A stretch of 64,000 bases of DNA. It comes from Prevotella communis. GTDB taxonomy: Bacteria > Bacteroidota > Bacteroidia > Bacteroidales > Bacteroidaceae. Both the position numbers and the translations under genes were made by a program. Shown piece after piece: positions 44,283 to 52,700 of the stretch. Each line of letters opens with the position of its first letter. Position 1 is the stretch's first letter. The stretch covers positions 806,001 through 870,000 of the forward strand of contig NZ_CP091792.1 of the NCBI RefSeq assembly GCF_022024115.1, in the 5' to 3' direction. The notes under the pieces are model-generated. The model saw only the letters and a list, made by a program, of their open reading frames with translations. It did not search any database and had not been told where the DNA came from.

Positions 44283-44975
44283 ATGATGGAAGCATTAAAA
44301 GATAACAAGGAGTGGATAGGACTAAAAGCTACCCTTCAATTTGTGGAAGACAAGATACTCCGCATTATTATGAGTAGTAAAGGATGGATGATGGTAAAAG
44401 AACTGGAGAATGAAGTAGATGATCTGCTCTCAGAACGTCATTTTATTATGAACAAGATGTTTCGCCTACATGTTACAGAGCAAGAGGTCACACGTTTCCG
44501 TAAAGTGAACGACCATTTGCTGGAGATGACGCGTAAGATGTTCCGTGAACATGCGAAACTGTTGGAGTCTCTCAAAGACAATCCCATTTTGTCTCTTACT
44601 AGTTGGGATGACGTTGTTGTAGAGAGCAAATTAGATGTGGATGAAGATGCTGAGGTTCTACGTTATGATGACGATGATGACTACGGTTCAGATTTCTTAC
44701 ATATGATTGATGCTATTGCCTGGACTGAGAACTTGGAGATTCATTCCTTCTACACGATTCTTGGAGAGAAACCAGAACCAGATCGTCTTGATGATGGTAG
44801 TAGTTGGGCTGAAGGTTGTCTTGATATACCACAGTTCAGTGGTATTGATGTCTGCTATGCTGTACATGATCTCTGCACCCACAAGAACTATTCTGTCCCT
44901 GACCTTCTCCACATTCGGTCCTTTTCAGTTCAGAATACAATTAAGGGCAATCGTAAGTACAGAGTGGATGGGTGA
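44283..44975 (+). CDS. hypothetical protein of the accessory island
   Basis: Not recognised. The 230-residue soluble protein has a helical, possibly coiled-coil N-terminal half (residues about 5-105, rich in Glu/Lys/Met/Leu) and a very acidic linker (YDDDDDYGSD, near residue 142), then a mixed C-terminal part with SSWAEGCLDIPQFSGIDVCYAVHDLC. There are tandem ATG codons at 44283 and 44286. The frame extends upstream to overlap the small membrane-protein gene, but the ATG with spacing is more natural. Confidence 0.65.
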   Translation: MMEALKDNKEWIGLKATLQFVEDKILRIIMSSKGWMMVKELENEVDDLLSERHFIMNKMFRLHVTEQEVTRFRKVNDHLLEMTRKMFREHAKLLESLKDNPILSLTSWDDVVVESKLDVDEDAEVLRYDDDDDYGSDFLHMIDAIAWTENLEIHSFYTILGEKPEPDRLDDGSSWAEGCLDIPQFSGIDVCYAVHDLCTHKNYSVPDLLHIRSFSVQNTIKGNRKYRVDG

Positions 44976-45456
44976 GTGTCGGAAGATGTTAGAAGTCAGA
45001 TGGCTGATGTAAGATATAGGAGTATACATTATGATTTTGTCTTATGAGAGGGGACAGATGGTACAGATGGGACAGATGATTTCAAGAAACACTTTGCGTA
45101 CATATGCGCATATACGTACGCGAGAAAGTCTTTAGAAATTACTGTATCATCTGTATCTGTATTCAGAGAGCGCTTTGAAAACGTCAGTGGATATAATTGA
45201 TGGCTGATGTAAGAGGAAATAAAGTTGTTCCGCTTCGAATAATGTTTTTGTCTTATGATTAAAGTTATTCTCACGTCGTGAGAATTGTTCTTAGAGTGCA
45301 CTCCAGTAAAATTTGGAGTGCAGAGAAAAAATATTTTGAGTGCAGAGGAATTTAAAAGTGCGACGATGCGATGTCTTTATCAAATTATGTTGGCGTATTT
45401 TCGTGCGTTCGTGCATGCACTTATATATATGTGTGCATGCACGAACGCACAAACAA
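44976..45456. other. palindrome-rich intergenic region, no gene seen
   Basis: About 480 bases without a convincing ORF. It contains a direct duplication (GATGGCTGATGTAAGA near 44999 and 45199, each followed by TTTTTGTCTTATGA), a 28-base alternating purine-pyrimidine palindrome (45095-45122), ATTCTCACG-T-CGTGAGAAT (45267-45285), TGCACTCC/GGAGTGCA (45297-45304, 45315-45322) and an 18-bp inverted repeat (45403-45450). Confidence 0.8.
45403..45450. repeat. perfect 18-bp inverted repeat
   Basis: GTGCGTTCGTGCATGCAC (45403-45420) and its exact reverse complement (45433-45450), separated by TTATATATATGT. It lies just beyond the vapC stop, but no T run follows on either strand. Confidence 0.9.
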
Positions 45457-45873
45457 TTACTTCTTCAAAGTTGCAAGAAACTCTTCAGCTGTATACAACG
45501 GCAGTTGACAGTATTCTGCAAAATCTTTCTTGTTGTTTGTGATGATGACATCACAACCTCCAGCAACGGCACATTGATATTGCAACATATCCTCAAAGTC
45601 CTTGCATGGATGGTCAATGGCATTCCGCAATTGATGCCTGTCCATAGAAAGTGCATAGATACGTTTTTCGACCTCGTCAAGCAATGTATAAACACTTTCT
45701 ATTGAATTACCTCGTTTGATTATATATGCAAATGTGGCAAACGTCAGAGTAGATGCAAAGAGGTTGATCTTTCCTGTCATAGCATTTCTGAAAAGAAGTT
45801 CTGCAGCATCTGCTCCATCCCTATTCAGGTAATAGTCAAGGAGTATGTTGGTGTCGATAAAAACTTTGATCAT
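45457..45873 (-). CDS. PIN-domain toxin, VapC-like
   Basis: Putative ribonuclease toxin of 138 residues. The PIN motifs are present: D7 in VFIDTNILLDYYL, D95 in DFEDMLQY and D117 in ITNNKKDF, the acidic residues that bind Mg2+. Its ATG overlaps the antitoxin stop by four bases, the classic toxin-antitoxin arrangement. Targets are unknown (VapC family members cut tRNA or rRNA). It is oriented against the island genes. Confidence 0.88.
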   Translation of the reverse strand: MIKVFIDTNILLDYYLNRDGADAAELLFRNAMTGKINLFASTLTFATFAYIIKRGNSIESVYTLLDEVEKRIYALSMDRHQLRNAIDHPCKDFEDMLQYQCAVAGGCDVIITNNKKDFAEYCQLPLYTAEEFLATLKK

Positions 45874-46139
45874 TTGTTCAGGATGTATGCTAGGCGGTCA
45901 TCTTTGTCAATATCTTCTTGGGTGAAGTGTCCCATGCCTCTTATCTGCTTAAACTCCTTGGGGAGCTCAGGCAGGTCGTTCCAATCGGTCTTTTCATTCG
46001 TGGCCTTAGCCTTGGAGGCACGTCGATGCGAGGTGGTGATACGACGGAGAGCCTTGATAGCTTTCTCCATCATCCCCTCATCTGTAACAATGACATTTAA
46101 TTCACGGAATAACTCCGCATTTAATTGTAATGCAGTCAT
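45870..46139 (-). CDS. antitoxin of the VapC-like toxin
   Basis: Protein of 89 residues immediately upstream of the PIN toxin. It starts MTALQLNAELFRELNVI, continues with a helical part containing MMEKAIKALRRI and ends in a disordered-looking C-terminal part (PELPKEFKQIRGMGHFTQEDIDKDDRLAYILNK) expected to wrap the toxin. The N-terminal type of DNA-binding fold is not obvious. A TATTTTTG -7 box at 46164-46171 precedes it. Confidence 0.8.
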   Translation of the reverse strand: MTALQLNAELFRELNVIVTDEGMMEKAIKALRRITTSHRRASKAKATNEKTDWNDLPELPKEFKQIRGMGHFTQEDIDKDDRLAYILNK

Positions 46140-46263
46140 AGCTCATCCTTTTAATTCACGCTGCAAAAATACAAATAAAAAATGAAATAACAAGCGAAAT
46201 AGAAAAAAATCATTTGTCGAAGGTACTTGCGCTCGACAATAAAAACAAAAAACTGATTTTTGT

Positions 46264-46294
46264 TTTGTATTGTTCTCGCTTATTCGTACCTTTG
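46264..46294 (+). promoter_or_regulatory. promoter of the EamA transporter gene
   Basis: TTTG (46264-46267), 19 bases, TACCTTTG (46287-46294), 18 bases before the ATG. Confidence 0.6.
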
Positions 46295-46312
46295 CACCCC
46301 ACTTAACTGACT

Positions 46313-47200
46313 ATGAACAGGATAATTTATCATTTAACGGCTTTTCTGGTGGTGGCTTTATGGGGCACCACGTTTGTTTATACCAAACTATTATTGATGG
46401 CGGGACTCACGGCGGCACAGATCTTTGTGCTGCGATTCATCATCGCTTATGTGATGTTGCTGGCTTATTCCCTGCCAAAGAAATCGTTCAGGTTGTTTGC
46501 CTCATCATGGAAGGACGAACTGCTGATGGCGGCACTGGGATTGACGGGCGGTTCGCTGTATTTCCTGACGGAGAACAGTTCGATGATTTATACCACGACG
46601 ACAAACACGTCGCTCATCGTCTGTCTGAGTCCGCTATTCGCCATGGCACTGATAGGTATGTTCTATCGCTCCCAGCGACTGCATGGCATTCAGATAGTGG
46701 GCACGCTGATGGCGGCATTGGGTGTTATCGTGGTGGTGCTCAACGGACATTTCGTGCTCCATCTGTCGCCCCTTGGGGATACGCTGGCTTTCATGGCCTG
46801 TCTCTGTTGGGCGTTCTACTCCCTGCTGATGATTCCTGCTAACCAGCGGTATCGCACGCTGTTTATCACGAGGAAGGTGTTTTTCTATGGTCTGGTATTT
46901 ATGATTCCTTATTTTATAATATGGCCTGGAATGCCGCCGCTCAGCGTGTTGACGCGGGTGGATGTGTTGGGTAACCTGCTGTTCCTAGGATGTATCGCTT
47001 CGATGGTGTGCTTCTTGGCGTGGAACTGGGCCATGAAGAAGATAGGTGAGGTGGCGGTGACCAACTATGTGTATTTCAACCCCGTGACCACGGTGCTCTT
47101 TGCCTGGATGGTGCTCTCAGAGCGTATCACCCTCTATTTCATTATCGGCACGGTGCTGATACTCGCAGGCATGTACCTTTGTAATAAGGCTGAGGGCTGA
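46313..47200 (+). CDS. DMT-superfamily EamA family transporter
   Basis: Inner-membrane transporter of 295 residues with ten predicted helices in two EamA repeats: VALWGTTFVYTKLLL at the start and LAFMACLCWAFYSLLM in the middle. It ends in the usual short polar tail. Members export amino acids or other metabolites; substrate unknown. Confidence 0.92.
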   Translation: MNRIIYHLTAFLVVALWGTTFVYTKLLLMAGLTAAQIFVLRFIIAYVMLLAYSLPKKSFRLFASSWKDELLMAALGLTGGSLYFLTENSSMIYTTTTNTSLIVCLSPLFAMALIGMFYRSQRLHGIQIVGTLMAALGVIVVVLNGHFVLHLSPLGDTLAFMACLCWAFYSLLMIPANQRYRTLFITRKVFFYGLVFMIPYFIIWPGMPPLSVLTRVDVLGNLLFLGCIASMVCFLAWNWAMKKIGEVAVTNYVYFNPVTTVLFAWMVLSERITLYFIIGTVLILAGMYLCNKAEG

Positions 47201-47250
47201 TGGATGATGTAAGATGGAAGATGGAAGATGGAAGATGTAAGAGGGATGAT
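47201..47250. repeat. GAAGATG-type heptamer tandem repeat
   Basis: About six imperfect copies of a 7-base unit (ATGTAAG / ATGGAAG) directly after the EamA gene stop and before the frr promoter. Confidence 0.8.
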
Positions 47251-47282
47251 TGAATAAAAAATACAAAAATTCATACCGTTTT

Positions 47283-47314
47283 ATTGCGCAATTCAAATAA
47301 ATGTGGTAAATTTG
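47283..47314 (+). promoter_or_regulatory. promoter of frr
   Basis: ATTG (47283-47286), 20 bases, TAAATTTG (47307-47314), 27 bases before the ATG. Confidence 0.55.
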
Positions 47315-47341
47315 TCAGCAGAAATTTAAAAACAAACAAAT

Positions 47342-47902
47342 ATGATTGACGTAAAAGAGACTTTAGGACAGGCAGAAGAGCGCATGGAAATGGCGGCTAT
47401 GTACCTGGAAGAGGAACTGAACCGTATTCGCGCCGGTCGTGCTAATACCGCCATTCTGGATGGCGTTCGTGTGGAATCCTACGGCAGTCGCGTACCCCTG
47501 AATCAGGTGGCTACCGTGAACTGTCCCGATGCTCGTACCATTGCTATCAAGCCTTGGGATAAGAAGCAGATTCGTGATATTGAGAAGGCTATCATGGATA
47601 GCGATGTAGGCATCACGCCTGAGAACAACGGTGAGATTATCCGCCTGGCTATTCCTCAGCCTACGGAGGAGCGTCGTCGTGACCTGGTGAAGCAGTGCAA
47701 CAAGATTGCTGAGAAGGCCAAGGTGGAGGTGCGCAATGTGCGTGGCGATATCAAGGAGAAGCTGAAGAAGGCTATCAAGGACGGACTCTCTGAGGACTTG
47801 GAGAAGGATGCAGAGAACGACCTTCAGAAGTTGCACGACAAGTACATCAAGAGACTTGATGAACTGATGGAAGCCAAGAATAAGGAAATTATGACGGTTT
47901 AA
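47342..47902 (+). CDS. frr: ribosome recycling factor
   Basis: Splits post-termination ribosomes together with EF-G. The 186-residue protein has standard length with the family segments LNRIRAGRANTAILDGV, WDKKQIRDIEKAI and PQPTEERRRDLVKQC, ending in a coiled-coil arm. It is followed by rsgA, another ribosome-related factor. Confidence 0.97.
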   Translation: MIDVKETLGQAEERMEMAAMYLEEELNRIRAGRANTAILDGVRVESYGSRVPLNQVATVNCPDARTIAIKPWDKKQIRDIEKAIMDSDVGITPENNGEIIRLAIPQPTEERRRDLVKQCNKIAEKAKVEVRNVRGDIKEKLKKAIKDGLSEDLEKDAENDLQKLHDKYIKRLDELMEAKNKEIMTV

Positions 47903-47903
47903 T

Positions 47904-47933
47904 TGGTAATTGACAATTGATAATTGACAATTG
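47904..47933 (+). repeat. AATTGAC/AATTGAT heptamer repeat overlapping the rsgA start
   Basis: Four copies of a 7-base unit between frr and rsgA; the last one supplies the TTG start codon of rsgA. Confidence 0.75.
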
Positions 47934-48848
47934 AAAGGACTCGTCGTTAAAAATACAGGCAGTTGGTACACCGTTCGCACGGACGATGGCCAACTGCTTG
48001 ATTGTAAGGTGAAGGGTAACTTCCGCCTGAAGGGTATCCGTACCACCAATCCTGTGGCTGTGGGCGACAGGGTAGAGGTGAACAAGGAGGGATGGATTAT
48101 CAACATCGAGGATCGTCGTAACTATATTATCCGCAAGAGTATCAACCTCTCGAAGCAGAGTCATATCATTGCGGCTAATGTGGACCAAGCTTTCCTGATT
48201 GTCACCGTGGCTAATCCGCAGACCTCAACGACCTTTATTGATCGTTTCCTGGCTTCGGCTGAGGCTTATCGTGTGCCGGTGATTCTGATATTCAACAAGA
48301 CGGACTTGCTGGATGAGGATGCACTGCATTATCAGCAGGCCGTGGTGAATCTCTACGAGACGATTGGCTATGAGTGTCGTCAGATATCGGCAGAGACGGG
48401 CGAGGGCGTGGATGAACTGCACGCCATGTTGGAAGGTAAGATAACGCTGCTCAGCGGAAACAGTGGTGTGGGTAAGTCTACGCTCATTAACCGCTTGGTG
48501 CCTGGTGCCAACCTGCGCACAGCCGAGATTAGTGATGCCCACAATACGGGTATGCACACCACCACGTTTAGTGAGATGATAAGCCTCGACTCTGGTTACC
48601 TTATTGATACACCAGGAATCAAGGGCTTTGGCACGTTTGATATGGAGCCGGAAGAGATTACCAGTTATTTCAAGGACATCTTCCACTTCTCAAAGGACTG
48701 CCGCTTCTCTAACTGTACGCATACCCATGAGCCTGGATGTGCGGTGCTGAAAGCTGTAGAGGAACATTATATCGCAGAGAGCCGCTATCAGTCGTACCTC
48801 TCAATGCTCGATGATAAGGAGGAGGGAAAATACCGCGAAGCACAATGA
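47931..48848 (+). CDS. rsgA: ribosome small subunit-dependent GTPase A
   Basis: GTPase that helps mature the 30S subunit. The 305 residues have an OB domain ([20 protein letters not shown]), a circularly permuted GTPase with NKTD (G4) before [14 protein letters not shown] (G1) and DTPGIKGF (G3), and a C-terminal zinc motif [14 protein letters not shown]. The start appears to be a TTG that lies inside an AATTGAC heptamer repeat. The stop overlaps the next ATG by four bases. Confidence 0.95.
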   Translation: MKGLVVKNTGSWYTVRTDDGQLLDCKVKGNFRLKGIRTTNPVAVGDRVEVNKEGWIINIEDRRNYIIRKSINLSKQSHIIAANVDQAFLIVTVANPQTSTTFIDRFLASAEAYRVPVILIFNKTDLLDEDALHYQQAVVNLYETIGYECRQISAETGEGVDELHAMLEGKITLLSGNSGVGKSTLINRLVPGANLRTAEISDAHNTGMHTTTFSEMISLDSGYLIDTPGIKGFGTFDMEPEEITSYFKDIFHFSKDCRFSNCTHTHEPGCAVLKAVEEHYIAESRYQSYLSMLDDKEEGKYREAQ

Positions 48849-49642
48849 TTATTGAGGTTTCTTCATTAAATGAGCCTGGCATTGAGGTCTTTGGCCGGTT
48901 GACCGAAGCCCAGTTGCGCAATGCCCTTGACCCAGAAAAAGGCATCTTTATTGCAGAAAGTCCCAAGGTGATTCGTGTGGCGCTCGATGCAGGCTACGAA
49001 CCACTGTCATTGCTCTGCGAGCGTCGTCATATCACGGGCGATGCCGCTGATATCATAGAGCGTTGTGGTGATATTCCCGTATATACAGGCGACCGTGAAC
49101 TGTTGGCACAACTCACGGGCTATACCCTGACGCGTGGCGTGCTTTGCGCGATGCGTCGTCCGCAGGCCAGGCCCTTGCAGGAGGTGATCAGGGATGCACG
49201 TCGTGTGGTGGTGATCGATGGGGTAGTGGATACCACGAATATCGGTGCCATCTTCCGTTCGGCTGCTGCACTGGGTATCGAGGCGGTGCTGCTCACGCGT
49301 AACTCGTGCGACCCCTGGAACCGTAGGGCGGTGCGCGTGTCGATGGGTTCTGTATTCCTGGTGCCCTGGACGTGGCTCGACAGTTATGAGGACCTGAAGG
49401 CGCTGGGCTTCAAAACGGTAGCGATGGCCCTAACAGATAAATCCATCTCGCTCGATGACCCTGTCCTTAAAGCCGAAGCCCGTCTAGCTATTGTGATGGG
49501 CACCGAGGGCGACGGACTGCCCAAGGAAACTATCGCCTCCACTGATTATGTGGTGCGTATCCCCATGGCGCATGGCGTTGACTCCCTCAATGTGGCGGCA
49601 GCAGCGGCTGTGGCTTTCTGGGAACTGGGGAAATGCCAATAA
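48845..49642 (+). CDS. TrmH/SpoU family RNA 2'-O-methyltransferase
   Basis: S-adenosylmethionine-dependent methyltransferase of 265 residues with a SPOUT knot. An N-terminal substrate-binding part precedes motif 1 ([22 protein letters not shown]), motif 2 ([12 protein letters not shown]) and motif 3 ([23 protein letters not shown]). It probably modifies rRNA or tRNA; which base is unknown. Its ATG overlaps the rsgA stop, so the two are translationally coupled. Confidence 0.92.
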   Translation: MIIEVSSLNEPGIEVFGRLTEAQLRNALDPEKGIFIAESPKVIRVALDAGYEPLSLLCERRHITGDAADIIERCGDIPVYTGDRELLAQLTGYTLTRGVLCAMRRPQARPLQEVIRDARRVVVIDGVVDTTNIGAIFRSAAALGIEAVLLTRNSCDPWNRRAVRVSMGSVFLVPWTWLDSYEDLKALGFKTVAMALTDKSISLDDPVLKAEARLAIVMGTEGDGLPKETIASTDYVVRIPMAHGVDSLNVAAAAAVAFWELGKCQ

Positions 49643-49660
49643 TTTTTATTTGAATAAAAC

Positions 49661-49691
49661 ATTGTCGATATTATTTTTTTTCTTACCTTTG
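49661..49691 (+). promoter_or_regulatory. promoter of the pectin-degradation operon
   Basis: ATTG (49661-49664), 19 bases, TACCTTTG (49684-49691), 37 bases before the CE12-CE8 start. Confidence 0.6.
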
Positions 49692-49702
49692 TACCCGAAA
49701 AC

Positions 49703-49736
49703 CAATTACTAATATACAAAACTAATCAATGAAATC
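49703..49736 (+). repeat. duplicated leader before the CE12-CE8 gene
   Basis: The leader AATTACTAATATACAA.. and first codons are nearly identical (about 34 of 35 bases) to 56242-56276 before the PL11 gene; a weaker copy is at 54793-54826. Confidence 0.85.
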
Positions 49737-52700
49737 AAAATTTTATGCTTTAATGGCATTATTGCTGATGCTATGTACTATAGCGGGCAGCGCTAAGAAG
49801 GTGCACACCTTGGGTGATTCTACGATGGCACCTTATGACGAGAACGCTACGAATACCCGTGGATGGGGTATGTATTTCGGAAACTTCCTGACCAATGGCT
49901 GGACATCGGTCAACTATGCCAAGGGCGGACGCGATTCGCGTGCCGGCTATAATGAGTTGTGGAACAATGCGAAGAATAATGTGCAGGCGGGCGACTACGT
50001 GCTTATACAGTTTGCACACAACGACGGAAAATACAATGGTGTGGATAACTTGGAACTGCAGGCTTACTACACCGCCAAGGGTGATGCCACGAATGCCGCT
50101 GCCGTGAAGAGTGACGGACGAGGCACGACGCCCTCTACAACCTATAAGGAGTGCCTGAAGCAGATTGTCGATGCGGTGAAGGAGAAGGGTGCAACGCCTG
50201 TCCTCGTATCGGCTGTATGTCGTTGCTACTTTGGAAGCGACAACAAAATCACCCGTCCTGGTCGTCATGACTTAGGTGATAAGTTTGATGCCATCATCGA
50301 CGGACAACTGAAGACGGGACAGAAGATTGCCGCCTCTGATCATACGATGGACTATGGTTATCAGATGCAGCAACTGGCTTCTGAACTGAATGTTGCTTTC
50401 ATCGATATGACTAGTGCCACGAAGGAACTCTACGAGAGTTATGGAACGTATGACAAATGCTATGCGGCTTTGTTTGACAAAGGTGCTGAGAAGGATAACA
50501 CCCATTATAACCTGACAGGTGCGCTGACGGCAGCCCGTCTCTGTGCACAGCTGATGAAGGAAAAAGGTATCCTGGCTGATGATATCGTGATTCCTACAGA
50601 ACTCTCTATAGCTCCCGCTTCTGTTGATATGGGTGAGGGCTACTTGGGTAAGACGGCTATGAAGGAACTGACACTTAGCGGACTGGGACTGAATCCTGCT
50701 GCAGGTACGGTGAATGTTGCTGCTACGGAAGGCATCATGCTCTCCACCGATAAGCAGAACTGGCAGAACTCTTTAGAGGTGAACTATCAGAACGGTTCAC
50801 TCATCAAGACTTTCTATGCCCGCGTGTCGCTCACTGCTGTGGGGAAGTTCAATGGTACTGTTACTGCCACACAGGGCACAAAGAGTATTGAAGTGCCCGT
50901 CACAGTTAATGTGATAGAACTGGGCGGAGGCGAGCCTTTTTCTGTTTCCTGGCCCATGGTTCCTAATGATGAGGCAACCGTTACGGGAAATGTCGTAGCT
51001 ACAGCGGCTAAATTGGAAGGTCTAGGCAAATATGGCAATGTGAACGGCTACGGTGCCCTCATAGCTCCCGATGGGAAAACAGGCGCATGGTCTTCTGCAG
51101 GTATCGACGACTCGCCTAATCAGTATGTGCAGTTTGCCGTGACGGCTCCTGAGGGCAAGAAGCTTGATATCAATAGTCTTTCAATGAAAATCAAGGCACA
51201 GGGTGGGGGCGCCCTCCAGTGTCATGTCTATTATTCTACTGATGGTTTTGTTACACGAAAGACCATCTTCTCGTCTGCTGTGCTTACCAGTACATGGAAC
51301 GAAATTACTTCTGACGATGTCATCAAGGTGGACGAGGGTGACAAGCTGCTCATCCGTGTCTATCCTTGGTCGAAAAACGTGGATAATGGCAGGTGGATAT
51401 GTGTTTCCGATGTCACTATAGTCGGTCAGGTGAAAGATGCTGCTGGCGTGAACGTCACGGGTTCTGTCACTTATACCCTTGACAAGGGCGGACTGGCTCA
51501 GGGTGATGATGTCGTGTTTTCCCCTGAAACGCTGAGCGCTGGTTTTGCCGCTAAGAAATGGTCGGCAGGTTCGGCTTTGACTGTTGATGGAACTATCCAG
51601 TATGTAGGCCAGAACAATGACAAGACAAATCAGACTAAGATTTATAACGGTACTGCGGGCAGTCTTAGCAGTAGTCGGGTTGACGATAATGCACTCAAGC
51701 TGACACTCACTCCTGAGGATGGTTTCACTTTCGTCCCTTCAAAGGTGGGTTTTAAGGCTGCCCGCTATGGTACGGATGGTGGTAATATCGGTGCTGCCGT
51801 AAAGGCTGGTGACGAAGAGGTGGTGCTGGTAGAGAATGCGGCTGTAAACCGTGGCGGCAAGAATCTTGATATAGCTTCATTCAGCGAACCTGTTGATGGT
51901 ATTACGGCTACGGCGGAAAAGCCTCTGGAACTGAGTTTCTATTTCCTCGGTTTGGGTAAGACCAAGTCAATGGGTATCTCGGATGTCGTTATTGAGGGAC
52001 AGCTGGTCGGTGCTGCTGCGCAGGTGACGAAATACACCTTGAATACACAGGTAGTACCATCTGTTGAGGCCGGAAATATCAGTTGTGAGCCTGACATGGA
52101 ACAGTTTAAAGAGGGTACGGTAGTAACGCTGAAAGCAACGAAGAACTTCGGTTATCGTTTTAAGGAGTGGCAGGATGCTGAGGGTGTAGTGATTAGTTCT
52201 GAGCCTACTGTCACAGTCACCATGGATTCTGAGAAGACCGTGAAGGCGGTTTTTGAGTCTGTGCCTGTATATAAGGTTACGACAAAGGTAACTAATGATG
52301 CTGAGCGTCAGATGGGTAGTGTTGTCCTGTCGCCCAATGAACATGATGGTCAGTACGAGGCCGGAACCAAGATTGTTGCAACAGCCAATGAATCGAAGAT
52401 ACTGAAGTTCCTCTCCTGGACTGATGCCAATGAGAATGCCAACGCCCTGAAAGAACGTGAACTCACGGTGAATGGTGACATGGAGTTGGTGGCCAACTAC
52501 GAAGTACAGGATTTTATTGCCGTATTTGATGCCAGCAGCAATCAGAGTTATGCTTATACAACAACTGCTGGCTATCCTTTTGCTGCTGATGAGACATGGG
52601 ATAGTGAGCGTAATGCCATAAGTAGTGTGGTAAAGATGAGTGACGGTTCGCTGTGCTATACGAAGGATGGTGGTACACCAGTGGTTCGAAACCGGGAGAG

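Noticed and set aside
45403..45450. CRISPR or tandem array in the palindrome-rich gap
   Set aside because: Repeats are inverted and few, with no regularly spaced direct repeats and no cas genes.
45285..45705. Plus-strand frames opposite vapC
   Set aside because: They are antisense to a PIN gene with intact motifs and begin in palindromic sequence.
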